NCBI RefSeq assembly: GCF_000330505.1
Contig: NW_004191835.1
Location: 80,428 to 144,427 of the forward strand
Direction of reading: 5' to 3'
Length of the DNA: 64,000 nucleotides
Source: Entamoeba invadens IP1
Taxonomy: Eukaryota; Evosea; Mastigamoebida; Endamoebidae
In this document: in pieces, positions 30,721-41,103 of the stretch
How the letters are laid out: every line of letters starts with the position of its first letter
Position numbering within the stretch: position 1 is the stretch's first letter
Position numbers and translations under genes: made by a program
Notes under the pieces: model-generated
The model's input: the letters and a program-made list of their open reading frames with translations, nothing else
Database searches by the model: none
Told to the model about the DNA's origin: nothing

Positions 30721-31335
30721 TTAGTCTTTCTTTGCTTTTGTTGCTTTCTTCGGAGTCAGAAGGCACGTTGGTTTCAGTGGTTTTCGGAGTTCTTCAAGTC
30801 TTTTATTCACTTTGCTTCTGAAGAGCCTGTCGCACTTTTTGAGGTTAATCCCCTCCACGACGCATCTTGGAGCTTTCAGTTTCTTGTTCAAGTAGTCGCA
30901 AATCTTTCCCGCGCATTTGTCGTGAATAGTGTACGTCTTCTCGATCTTGTTGAGCTTCGTTTGTGGCTTCAAAGAATCGACATAGGCGTTCATCGCATTC
31001 ACAAAGGTGTTAGTTTCACTGACCTTCTGCTCGTCTTTCATCGCCTCAAATTGAGCTTTGTAGACCTTTTCCTGTGCTTTTTGTTGAGGTGTTTGTGTGA
31101 GTTTGACTGTTTTAGCATCTCCTGGGAATTCTGGTAATACTAAAGTCGATTCTATAGCAGTCAAGCGGTGTTGATTCAGTCGATCTTTGAAATTAAGTTG
31201 TTTCACTATCCGCTCCAACTTTTTCGTTTCGTTCTTACAACGCTTTTTGTTTTGTTTCATACCACACCCGTCCATACGTGGCGGACACTTAATAGCCTCG
31301 CACAGGACCAGAACAATTAAGAATATCATTCCCAT
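30721..31335 (-). CDS. Small secreted lysine/cysteine-rich protein
   Basis: This 204-residue product begins with a clear signal peptide (MGMIFLIVLVLCEAIKC). The mature part is strongly basic, with cysteines in short clusters near both ends (CPPRMDGCGMKQNKKRC near the N-terminus; DKCAGKICDYL and RCVVEGINLKKC towards the C-terminus) and a Lys-rich tail. It has no membrane anchor, so it is probably secreted or lysosomal. I recognise no domain. The gene lies between the divergent Dnmt2 start region and the WDR74-like gene. The start at 31335 is the first ATG and gives the signal peptide; MIF at codon 3 is an alternative. Confidence 0.7.
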   Translation of the reverse strand: MGMIFLIVLVLCEAIKCPPRMDGCGMKQNKKRCKNETKKLERIVKQLNFKDRLNQHRLTAIESTLVLPEFPGDAKTVKLTQTPQQKAQEKVYKAQFEAMKDEQKVSETNTFVNAMNAYVDSLKPQTKLNKIEKTYTIHDKCAGKICDYLNKKLKAPRCVVEGINLKKCDRLFRSKVNKRLEELRKPLKPTCLLTPKKATKAKKD

Positions 31336-31434
31336 TATTTTAATAGTACATTTTCAAGTTTTGATTTTAATTTTTTGAAAGCACTATGAAAAAAATGTAC
31401 TATAAATTTACTATTTAATGTAGTATAATATCAA

Positions 31435-32937
31435 TCAATTAGAAATGGCAAGACAAGACGGCATGCGCTTCAAATATATCTTCGAGACCGGCTTCCTCAG
31501 GCGCAAATCCCACACATACGCCCAACGGTCTAAACAGATCCCTATCAAATAATCACCACTCGAATACAACTTAACACTCCCTTGTGGCCCTCGAAGCGAT
31601 CCACAGATAAGATTGGTCATAGTATTCACAATATAGATCTTCCCTTCACACGTCGCACAGACGACTAACCCTAAATGTGTGAATGGACAGACAGACCGAA
31701 TCGGACATGTGTCGATTTTTAAAGTGATTAAAGGGTGTTTGTCTTCGATTTTTGCTCTTCGTTCGACGGGGTTAGAGAGGGTGTTGTTGATTGTAATTTT
31801 GAATTTGAACTTTGAAAGGAGCATCTTCTTTCTTTCAATGAACGAATAGCGTTGTAAAAGGCCTTCAGTTGTTCCTAAGAATATCTCTTCGTCGGCAACA
31901 GCAGCACAGATGTGGTGGTATTGACACACTGGTGAACTTTTGATTGTACCATCAAAGTTGTACTGACGAATAGGTAAACTGTTGTAACTTCCTGAATAGA
32001 CACAATCGTACCCAACATCAAAGACACCAATATGAAGCCCTGATACTACTGTTGGGATGACAAAATTCAATGGGCTCTCTTCTGTGGGTAACGCACTTTG
32101 CTCTTCGTTCTTCTCTTCATTTTCACTCTCAACGGAATTGTCGCCAGAAACACTAAATGACTTTGAGGTATCGACAGACTTTTCTGAGTTCTCGGAAGAT
32201 CCTTCTTTTTCCGAGGTCTCGGAGGAGTGCGCACTGTTCTCAGAAGAACTGTTATCATCCATTTCACCAAGATCTTCAATACCACCAATCTCTATACCAT
32301 CATCTTTATTCTCGTCTTTGTGTTGCTTGGATTTGATATCACCACTTTCTTCCGATTTTTCACTCTGGTCTTCAGAATTTGGATTTAAAAATTGGTCGAC
32401 ATCGACACCATCGAACTCCTTCATATCCTCCGAGTCAAATTGTTGACTTTCTTCGCTGCTTTCGTCTTGTATGAGTGGGACTTCTTCAAGAGGTTGCGTG
32501 GGGACACTCATCTTACTTAACTTGCGAATGAAAAGTGCTTTCCCGTTAATTATTTGTGACAAACTCCCATCGCCTTGTAACACTATAACCGCTTTTTGTC
32601 CAATTGATGTGTATTTCAATGTGACATTAGGGTTAGTCATCAATGGGTCTTGTTCCGCAGCCAATTTCATTAAAACGATGGGGTGTTTAGACACCAATTC
32701 AATCTTTTCAAGAGAATATGGCTGCATTGTAATTTTATAGATTACAGGCGAGTGCGATAATGACATTAAAACAGCTCCATTCGTGTAACGACTCGATGCT
32801 GGTACACTTGGGTCAAACACAACAAAAGAAACATGGCTGGGTATTCGTGTGATATCCCCTGTCGTCACTAACACTTTTGGAGGGTCGAGCGATATTAATT
32901 TCAATCCACCGTTGGGCAGTCCTACCACTGCGCGCAT
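31435..32937 (-). CDS. WDR74/Nsa1-like WD-repeat protein
   Basis: This 500-residue protein has beta-propeller halves on either side of an acidic Ser/Glu/Asp-rich insert (about residues 156-286). The C-terminal end CLDRWAYVWDLRLRKPVSK followed by IYLKRMPSCL matches the last blade of WDR74/Nsa1 (LDR..R+.D..TRK...KVYLK), a factor of pre-60S ribosome assembly in the nucleolus. Earlier blades are weak (VFDVGYDCVYSGSYNSLPIR, HLGLVVCATCEGKIYIVNTM). The acidic insert is rich in potential CK2 sites (SSEESQQFDSEDMKEFD). No intron is present. An AACCCTA element lies 23 bases upstream of the ATG at 32937. Another WD-repeat role is possible. Confidence 0.6.
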   Translation of the reverse strand: MRAVVGLPNGGLKLISLDPPKVLVTTGDITRIPSHVSFVVFDPSVPASSRYTNGAVLMSLSHSPVIYKITMQPYSLEKIELVSKHPIVLMKLAAEQDPLMTNPNVTLKYTSIGQKAVIVLQGDGSLSQIINGKALFIRKLSKMSVPTQPLEEVPLIQDESSEESQQFDSEDMKEFDGVDVDQFLNPNSEDQSEKSEESGDIKSKQHKDENKDDGIEIGGIEDLGEMDDNSSSENSAHSSETSEKEGSSENSEKSVDTSKSFSVSGDNSVESENEEKNEEQSALPTEESPLNFVIPTVVSGLHIGVFDVGYDCVYSGSYNSLPIRQYNFDGTIKSSPVCQYHHICAAVADEEIFLGTTEGLLQRYSFIERKKMLLSKFKFKITINNTLSNPVERRAKIEDKHPLITLKIDTCPIRSVCPFTHLGLVVCATCEGKIYIVNTMTNLICGSLRGPQGSVKLYSSGDYLIGICLDRWAYVWDLRLRKPVSKIYLKRMPSCLAISN

Positions 32938-32959
32938 TGTAGATGTCTGTTTTCTATTT

Positions 32960-32966
32960 TAGGGTT
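32960..32966 (-). promoter_or_regulatory. AACCCTA element ahead of the WDR74-like gene
   Basis: AAAACCCTAAAATAG on the minus strand lies 23 bases before the start codon. It matches the core shared with four other genes in the window. The role is inferred. Confidence 0.35.
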
Positions 32967-33084
32967 TTATTGTTCGAAAATAACCCTAATGAGACAAATA
33001 TCTTAGGCAACGTCAATCATAATGCGAGTGAAAAAGAGGCAATTTTCCCTAAGATTTTAAGATAAAGTTCAGTTGAAAAATTAC

Positions 33085-35869
33085 TTAAACGAAATTCCAG
33101 TCCTCGTCGTCGGAATTGTCTTCTATTGCTTTTGCGTTGTTGTTTGAAACGGGTTGGACGTTAACTGGTTTCGCGGCTTTGCCCTTGACTGGTGCCTGCT
33201 CCTCTTCTATTTTTTCCTCAATTTTGACGCCCTTGAATTCCTCCTTTGTGTCGTTCTCGACAATTTCCTTTGCATTTGAGATATCTTCCTCAATGCTGTG
33301 TTGCTTTCCAATACATGGCCACTCCTTTAGACTCGCCAGTTTTACTTTAATCAACGAAAATGGAATTTCCTTTCTTTCTTTTCCACAGAATTTCTTCAGC
33401 TTCTCGCTGATTTCGACCTCCTTTGATATCTTCTCGGCCAACTCTTTAAATCCATACCGTTGAGCGGCGATGTATCCAAGCTTCCCATTCGCTAAGAAAC
33501 TCTCTTTGACAAGCAACTTTTTATCCCCAACCAAAAGGCCTAATATCACCTTTTGGGAGTGTGTCGCATCCAATGTCTTCAGTCGCTCTGCTGATTGTTG
33601 GTTTCCTGTGTATCCACACAAGTATGTGACTCGATTGAAATCGCCAAGTTGAACAAGTGCAAATTCTCCAATCTTCATTTGTCCATTTTCAATCGCCTTT
33701 TGCGCGAGTTGTCTCCAGTAATGCGGCAGCCCAAGTTCCTTAGCGGCTTCCAGCGCTGCTCTGAAATTGCCGCATTGCAGTCCTATGTTAAATTTGGCGT
33801 GTGTGTCTCGGACAAAGAGAAGTGCCAAGTCGGCGTATTTGTATTTCAACAAGAACGAGATGATGGCGTCGCCAATGAACACCGTTGACTCCAAGTGCTT
33901 TTTAATTCTTCCCAAATCGCCATTTAACACGGCAGCTTTGAAATCCACATCAGACAAGTCAATATCAGACACTTTAATTTCACTTTGTCTGTCAATCGAC
34001 AACACACCAGTCCCATTGTTCATCGATGTCATTAAATACAACACAGAATTGCCAGTGTTTTGTACTATCCCAATCTCACCACTCGGTAATAAATATTTGA
34101 TGTGCGTGTTCGTGGAGTATAACACTACCCCTCGCGACACCACTATAGCACTCTTCACTTGACTCGTTTCCGTTGTCTTCACACACATCGCATACTTCTT
34201 CCCATCATCTTTCATCACTACAATCGACTTCCCTCCATATATTACAACGGCCTCTTTACTACAATACCCTCGTCGTATACCTTCGGCCTCTACTTTAAAT
34301 AACTCACTTCCAGTCACATCCATCACGCGACACACATTTGGGCTAAAACAGAGAAAAACCCCCTCTTTATTCCCAGCACTAATGTATTTGACACTCTCCC
34401 CAACGTCTATCGTCCCTACCTCTTCCCCTTTCATCACATCAATTTTCTTCACAGTCTTCCCATCAAGCGCAAGAAAGTATTTCCCACCAACATAGCACAC
34501 AGAACTCCCTTTGTTCGTCTTCGTCTGTTTACCACAGAAGATTTGGTAGTTCTCACCATCAGAGACCATCACAAGATCTTTCGCTTGTGGAATGGCTACC
34601 ATATGTTTTCCATCCTCCACTGTGTATAACATCTTAATTTCTTTACTCTGCACATCATATTTGTTCACAGAATTGCCACATTGGTAATACACATTCTTCC
34701 CACTCACAAAGTACATCGGTCGCTCCCCAAAGAGTTTAAACACCTTCAGTCCAACGTCACTTCCTATCGCAAAAAGTTGTTCCAATGGATGTTTCTCAAC
34801 ACACCATATCCGGCCTTCTGTTCTGAAGCTCCTCAACAGTTTCTGGCTCTTGATTTCAAAGACATTGACACACTTGTCTTCACTCACAGAGATCAAATAG
34901 TCACCCATCACAGTACAAGCAGTAACGTTGTGTGTATGCCCTCTAAAGACTCCTTCATTCCAACATGACGTGTCGTTATACCTCCACATCTTTATCGTTT
35001 TGTCGTCTCCACACGTGAAAATGAGTTGGACAGTCGGGTGGAAGATCGCATAGTTGACGGCAAGCTGCTCGGGTAAGATGTTAAACTTAACGCACCCAGC
35101 CAAGTCAATAGCACCGTCTCCTCTCGGTTCATTTTCATACAAATCTTTGATGTCCCACACTCGGACAGTTCCATCGTACGACGACGAAATTACCATTGGG
35201 ATCTCCGGTTTCGGATGGAAGTGCGCTGAGAGGACAAAATGGTCATGTCCCGTCATGATCGCAATACACTTCAATGACAAGTAATTCCATATTCGGATGG
35301 TTCTATCGTCACTACAACTCAAAATCCAAGGCTTCGTTGGGTGGAACTAATCGTCAGAACATCACAGTTTCTAAATTCTATGGTCTCGAGTAATGGTGGT
35401 ATTTTTACTATAAATTATAATTTATAAATTAATATTATATAGTAAATGGAAATACCTCACCAGAACCTACCATATATCTTATCCCAATGCGTTTGTTTTA
35501 AAATCGTTATATTCAAAATGACGAGCAGAATAAACAAACATAAGTTGATCTGACGTAATCGGTATGTCCCTTAAACACACCAACACAAGCATTTTCAGCC
35601 TTTGTGTTTCTGTAGTTCCACATTTTGATGAGGCAGTCATCCCCACCTGAAACAACCAAAGGACGGCTTGGGTGGAATGAAAGACCACGAATCGCTCCGG
35701 TGTGAGCTGTTGGGTAAGAGTGTAACATAATTTTTGTGCGATAGTCCCAGATTTGAATATCTCCGTTGTGAAGTGAGCACATCAAAAGTGTTGACGTTGG
35801 ATGGAACACCGCCATCTTCACTCGGTCGCTTTTGTTCTCCAAATTGAACTTCAGCTGAGTTCTCATCAT
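33085..35869 (-). CDS. Coatomer alpha subunit (alpha-COP), short form, two exons
   Basis: Exons 35869-35540 and 35346-33085 join in phase across a 193-nt GTTTGT...TAG intron, giving 863 residues. The first blades match alpha-COP: FHPTSTLLMCSLHNGDIQIWDYR, SFHPSRPLVVSGGDDCLIKMW, then across the junction VRSTY|FHPTKPWILSCSDDRTIR, which aligns without gaps to the family. The second half contains the coatomer WD-associated region (LIKYKYADLALLFVRDTHAKFNIGLQCGNF-like segment). Typical alpha-COP is about 1,200 residues and ends in an epsilon-COP-binding domain. Here the protein stops after a charged linker with the C-terminus DDEDWNFV. The acidic-Trp end recalls motifs that bind delta-COP. COPI drives Golgi-to-ER transport. 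Confidence 0.87.
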
Positions 35870-36183
35870 TTTGTACTTTCTCAGTTCTTCTCTCTTTTAC
35901 TCAGTTCTCCTCTTTTTTTCTGTTTATGTTGTCAATAACATTTTTATTTAACGACTGATTTTTTTTTATTTTTATTTCCATTTTTTTTATTTTCCTTTTA
36001 AACTAGTTTTTAATAATTTTGTTGTTATTATAATTTACTTTTAACTTTTTATATGGTTAACTCGTTATATATATTAAACTCATTAATTATTAGGTGATAT
36101 TCAACTCAATTATTATAGTTTTTTTTAATATAATTATAGTATACAGATGGTTCAAAGTAAATGAAGAACATTACAACACACAT
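35870..36183. other. Spacer between alpha-COP and Beclin
   Basis: This T-rich spacer of about 310 bases is the alpha-COP upstream flank and the Beclin 3' flank. I see nothing else. Confidence 0.5.
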
Positions 36184-37455
36184 TCACTTTGCCTCTTCTT
36201 GCCCACCCTTTTCTGGACGTGCTTGGTGCTTTTCATTGTCCAAAACATAGACAAGGGTTGTGTAGTTCAGAAGAAGGTAATTGAATATTTTCATCATCCC
36301 GCCAAGTGCCCTATTCCACTCGTCCACTTTGAGTGGATCAAACACCAGTGAGTAGCTCTTCTTCATGTTACTATCATAAATACACATTGTGGTTACTTTG
36401 ACTCTATTTGTTATCAAATTCTATTTATAAAAACTATACTTGTTATACTATAAAACTATTATGATATAGTAACTAGACTCGACATGAAAAGGATGTTTAG
36501 AAGCAAACGAGTAATGATACTTCTCCTTCAATTTTGGCCATACAGTTGCACACTTCTCAAAGATGTCTCCAAAGTATATTACCAAGTACTTAAACCCCTC
36601 TTTAAATGACACATCGACTTCATGGTAAAACGATTGTACTGCTAAATACAAATTATACACCGTCTTCTTCTCCCCCTTTCGCACTGATATTTGTGACCGA
36701 TCATCAAAGGGTATCGGCACAATACTATTCTCACTCAGCACTTTCTTCCCAAGTAAGTATATCCCCATCACAAATTTGCCAAGAGCCATGTTAAATTCAT
36801 CAACACACTCAACAGAATACCTTAACTTGAAGCCACCAATCGAAACAAGTCCGTCGTCAAAACACTCGATCCCAAATAAATTACCTAACACACACAATTC
36901 CTCACTCCTTTTGACTTCTTCTTTTAAACACAAAACACTCCGCTGTAACTCGATGTTCTCGACTAATGAATTCTCCACTTTGTGAAATATGTCGTTGTAA
37001 AATATCCAGAACTTCCTCTCTAAATTGTCGACACAACTCTCGTCAAATCGCGCTATCTCATCTTGAAGGTCTTTCATCTGCTCAAACGACTTCTCTTTCA
37101 AATCTCTGAGCTTCTGGACGTTCTCGTCGTTTAACTTCGTGCACTCATATCCTTTAATAATGACGTCCATATCTTTGATGTCGTCTTGAACATCATCCAA
37201 TTCCTCTTTCAGTTCAATCCATTTCTGTTGATGATACTTTTCCAAATCCATGAACTCGTCCATTCTTTGCAACACAAGTTGGAGACATTCCTCACATAGA
37301 AATGAAGTCGACTTAAATCCCGACTCTCCAACTAACGAACAATTCGCATCTCGATCATCACCTGTTAGTGTTTGATTCGTTGTTTTTGATAATTCAATAT
37401 GTGAGTACAACATTTGTTTACACCCTTGACATATCAACAAAGCCGCATGTTGCAT
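36184..37455 (-). CDS. ATG6: Beclin 1/Atg6, two exons
   Basis: Exons 37455-36509 and 36403-36184 join in phase across a 105-nt intron (GTTTGC...TAG), giving 388 residues. The N-terminus has the Atg6 CxxC pairs (CQGCKQML near residue 10 and LCEECLQLVLQRMDE near 53). A long coiled coil follows (about 70-190), then the evolutionarily conserved domain: LGNLFGIECFDDGLVSIGGF, DEFNMALGKFVMGIYLL and the last piece YSLVFDPLKVDEWNRALGGM, equivalent to SYSIKTQFNSEEQWTKAL of Beclin. The splice restores HYS|VKVTTMCIYD with the expected spacing. Beclin is a subunit of the class III PI3-kinase complex in autophagy and endosomal traffic. The donor GTTTGC is the only non-GTTTGT donor I found. Confidence 0.85.
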
Positions 37456-37527
37456 CTGTTCTTCTTTGTAACTTTTTCAAGTTCTTCAACTTATCTCCTT
37501 TCTTTAGTTTGAGCTCGTTAATTAAAA

Positions 37528-37557
37528 TACTATATAATACTATATAATACTATATAA
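37528..37557. repeat. Tandem repeat, 3 x TACTATATAA
   Basis: Three perfect head-to-tail decamers lie between the Beclin start and the S41 peptidase stop, identical to the array at 25636-25665. Confidence 0.85.
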
Positions 37558-37612
37558 TAAAAAAGTATTGTATAATAAAAATATGATTAACAAATAGAAA
37601 GTGTCTAATGAA

Positions 37613-39934
37613 TCAATTCATTGCTACCTCCTCTAACCTCGAGTAGTTGTTTCCTGTTTCCAATGCCACATTTTTGTTCTTTCTTAACCAGCATATTGTG
37701 ACCCCAATGATTACAATAATGACTACTATAACCAATACAACAGTTATCACAGAAATGATAACGACATTCCAATCAAACTTCTTGACGTTCTCAGAACCCT
37801 CACTCGAACTATTTGACTCACTTGAAGTCGTTGAATGACCCGATTCGTCAGATTTAGACTCAGTCGAAGTGTTTGATGAGGCACTTGATGTTTCGTGTGA
37901 ACTACTTGAACTTTGCGATGGTTGTGATGAAGAGTGTGACTCCGCTTGACAGACATCCCTCACACACTTTTGATTGAAAAAGTCGAAGTAGTAGTTCTCA
38001 TCACAGTATGTGGGAACACACACTTCACTCCATCTCCCATCGTCACCACACACATACCCACCATGAGCGTGCTCAACAGTCATTTTACTGTCACACAATT
38101 CACTTCGTAAAACCAACTTTTTGTTATCTTTGTTGCATTGTGTTCTATACTTCTCTGCTACACTTTTAATTGTTCGTGCAAATTCGTTGACTCGCGTCAC
38201 GCCATAACTCCCCAAGAAAATTTGTTCGTCGACAACGTCAATCAAATACTCTCGCGGGACTTCTTCGCTGTAGTTATAGTTGTACTTGTACGTCTCTACA
38301 AATCCAAATTGCATCGAAATGCCCATCTCTGTCATTTTGTCTTTCTCCGCTTTAGGCAGCACTTCGTCAAATGTGGCAATTGCTGTTGGTGACTGTCCGA
38401 CATCGTGGTCAATTAATTTCCCTTCAGGGTCTCCAAAGTACCCAACTACAATAGCGCCGCCTTTCTCTTGTAGTCCTTTAGTCAACAATGAACACGCAGA
38501 ATAACAGAAAGCGTCGGACATTAACACAATTTCAGTCGGCTTTCTTGGATTCTTCGTCAGTAATTTGTCCAGTGTTGATGTTTTTATAATTTCCGTTTTG
38601 GATCTCATATGCTTGACATCACCATAATTAACAGTGACGGGTTCTGTATAAAATGACCCAATTGTGCTACTGTTATAACAATTCTTGCACGTTTCAGTGT
38701 CTACAAATAAGTCATTGAACCCATTTTGAAACGCTAGTACTGTGTTGTCACTTAATCTCACACTTCCATAGTTGTTCACATCGACATCATTGCTCAACGC
38801 CTTCTCTATGATACTTTCAAGGTCAAGATACCCCCCACCATTAAGCGGAAGAATGACTCCAATAGTTCCATTGTTTTCATCAAACTTTTCAAAGCAGCTT
38901 TTAATAGCAGAGATATAGTATCGTATTTCAGCTACTTCATCTGTTGAGAAACTCGATATCTTGAGTACATTCACTTTCTCGTTGTCGATGTCTAATATCT
39001 GACAATTGATAGACTCGGATACAGTTTCTTTGACACTTCTTTTCTTCCTCACTTCTGAAGACTCAAACAAATCCTTTGCGGTGATTATCTTCGCTCCAGC
39101 AGTTCTCCTCTTTTTATCGATAAATTCCTTCATTTGTGCAATCTGCAATTGTTTTGATGTTTTCTTGTTGTTATCAGTTGCCCTAATACTTCCGCCTAAA
39201 TTCATCATTTGGTAGTTCACCGATATATTAACTCCGTTTTTGTATTTAACAGTGATGGGCGTTTCTAAGTACTCTTTAGTCAGTGGAGCATAACTCATCA
39301 TAAACATCCCAAACATTTCCTTTGCATATGTGAATTTCGCGTGTTCATTTTTCATCCCAGCAAACATTTCTGCGAATGTTCTGATGTACTGGAAAGGAGT
39401 TTGACCATCGATTTCTTCAACCTCGACTTTCTCGTTCTCGACGACTTCTGGAGGCATGGTCAAGTCAAACGCGGTGATGATGTTGAGTGCTGGCAAGTAG
39501 ACTTTTTTGTCTGTTTCGATAGTCATCGTGAAAGGAAGAACAGCCGCGAAGTCTTCGATGAAGTAGTTATGTTGTGTGTTACTTTTTAGAGAGATACTGA
39601 TATGTAAGTCGTGTAAATCGAAAATAAGTCTTTGGAATTTGTAGAAGTACTCCACAAAGTTTTGTTTTCCAGTCTTTATTTCGTTGAGTCTCTCGTCGAT
39701 GTTGACTTTGTGAAAGAAGTTTGAATCGAAGTCGGGTTGTGGTGGGTTTTGAGTAATATCTTTATACACGTAAGCGTCCAATGCGTGAGTAATAGCGTTT
39801 TTAAGACTAACAGAGTCTTCTTCTGTAATAGTAATGGAATCAAAACACTCGAAAGCTTGATCTATAGTGCAGTTCACTGGAGTTTCACATGGTGAACTAA
39901 TCGCAACGAAGAGAAGAAGAAAGAGGACAATCAT
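37613..39934 (-). CDS. Membrane-anchored S41-family peptidase
   Basis: This 773-residue type I membrane protein has a signal peptide (MIVLFLLLFVAISSPC), a large extracellular part, a Ser/Glu-rich stalk (about residues 670-722), one transmembrane helix (VVIISVITVVLVIVVIIVII, about 724-749) and a short tail ending RLEEVAMN. Peptidase S41 features are the strand GTIGVILPLNGGGYLDLESI and the nucleophile region VLMSDAFCYSACSLLTKGL near residue 478 followed by GGAIVVGYFGDPEG. Cysteine-rich modules lie before the stalk (CDENYYFDFFNQKCVRDVC). Entamoeba encodes several such surface S41 proteins. It should sit on the plasma or phagosomal membrane. The stalk looks suited to O-glycosylation. No intron is seen. 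Confidence 0.82.
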   Translation of the reverse strand: MIVLFLLLFVAISSPCETPVNCTIDQAFECFDSITITEEDSVSLKNAITHALDAYVYKDITQNPPQPDFDSNFFHKVNIDERLNEIKTGKQNFVEYFYKFQRLIFDLHDLHISISLKSNTQHNYFIEDFAAVLPFTMTIETDKKVYLPALNIITAFDLTMPPEVVENEKVEVEEIDGQTPFQYIRTFAEMFAGMKNEHAKFTYAKEMFGMFMMSYAPLTKEYLETPITVKYKNGVNISVNYQMMNLGGSIRATDNNKKTSKQLQIAQMKEFIDKKRRTAGAKIITAKDLFESSEVRKKRSVKETVSESINCQILDIDNEKVNVLKISSFSTDEVAEIRYYISAIKSCFEKFDENNGTIGVILPLNGGGYLDLESIIEKALSNDVDVNNYGSVRLSDNTVLAFQNGFNDLFVDTETCKNCYNSSTIGSFYTEPVTVNYGDVKHMRSKTEIIKTSTLDKLLTKNPRKPTEIVLMSDAFCYSACSLLTKGLQEKGGAIVVGYFGDPEGKLIDHDVGQSPTAIATFDEVLPKAEKDKMTEMGISMQFGFVETYKYNYNYSEEVPREYLIDVVDEQIFLGSYGVTRVNEFARTIKSVAEKYRTQCNKDNKKLVLRSELCDSKMTVEHAHGGYVCGDDGRWSEVCVPTYCDENYYFDFFNQKCVRDVCQAESHSSSQPSQSSSSSHETSSASSNTSTESKSDESGHSTTSSESNSSSEGSENVKKFDWNVVIISVITVVLVIVVIIVIIGVTICWLRKNKNVALETGNNYSRLEEVAMN

Positions 39935-40695
39935 GAATTTTTTAGATTGTTGGATTACTTTTTTTTAAGGAAAAGTGTAACTGGAATGAGTTTTCTATAA
40001 GAAATACAATATTTATAGAGTTAAAAATGGTTGATTTCTCATTATTGTTCTTAAACATTAAAAATAAATTTAACGAGTCATTTTTATATCGTGTGTCATA
40101 TATAAACGAGTTTATTTTGTATACTAAAGAAGAATTTATTAGAAGAACCAAAAAAAGTTTTTTAATAAATTGATGGTTTTTTATTATTAAATTAATTAAA
40201 TACAAATGAAAAAATAACGTTAATTATTCACTTTTAACACAAAATTGAAGTAAAGTTAATTAGTTTGTCTTTTTAAAAAAGTTTAACTTTATATTAGATT
40301 TTGTGTTCAGAGGTTAATTTTTTTAAAATTTTTAAAACAGAAGTTAGTTCTAATTTAAATATCTTATTTCAATTTATTTCTATTAATTTATAACCAATAT
40401 AAAACATAATAAAAAACTTGACAAATTGTTAGTTTTTACATAAAAATTAATTTGTTTGAAATTTAAAAAAACATATAATTTATTATATTATTTAATATAT
40501 ATTTAATATATTATTATACAAAATATATGTATTAAAAATTAGTAATTTTTAATTGTTAAATTAGTAATTTTGTTAATAATAAATTGTTCACTTTTGTTAA
40601 TAAATAAATAAAAAAAAATTAAAATTAATAATAAATAAAGTGTTTGAGAAATAATTATATTTTTTTTTCAATTTTTAATTTTTTTTGTTTGTTGT

Positions 40696-40877
40696 AAAAC
40701 GTTGTCCTTTTTATCAATTTATACACAAATAATTGTTTAAAACCCTGGGAATTAGGTTAAAATTGAAAAATTGGGAAATATTTGGGAAAAAAACTAAAAC
40801 GACGATTATTTTATATTTCGAACATGATCCCGATATTTTCCAATTTTCATTGACCAAAAAGTTTAGGACAACGTTTT
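40696..40877 (+). repeat. Dispersed repeat unit 1 with inverted ends
   Basis: This 182-bp unit begins AAAACGTTGTCC and ends with the exact reverse complement GGACAACGTTTT. The interior contains GGGAATTAGGTTAAAA followed by an AT-rich part and CATTGACCAAAAAG. It resembles a small non-autonomous inverted-repeat element. Confidence 0.7.
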
Positions 40878-40913
40878 CTGACTAAAGTCTGTCTAAAAAC
40901 GTTGTCCGCTTGT

Positions 40914-41103
40914 AAAACGTTGTCCATTTGACAAAATTTTACACAAAAATATGTTGAAAAATTTAGGAATTAGGTAAAAACGATCAAATCCCGGTAAAAA
41001 TTATGAAACGATGTTTTGGGATTTTTTCGAATTGTTTCCCGAAATATTCCAGTTTTGATTGTCCAAAAATGCCTGGACAAAGTTGGAGAGCGGACAACGT
41101 TTT
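40914..41103 (+). repeat. Dispersed repeat unit 2 with inverted ends
   Basis: This 190-bp unit has the same 12-bp ends as unit 1, with an extra AAAACGTTGTCC just outside at 40896-40907. The interior shares GGAATTAGGTAAAAA, a TTTTGGGATTTTTT segment and GATTGTCCAAAAAT with the other copies. Confidence 0.7.

Noticed and set aside
36184..36417. Separate small gene downstream of Beclin
   Set aside because: It matches the last part of the Beclin conserved domain and joins the upstream exon in phase.
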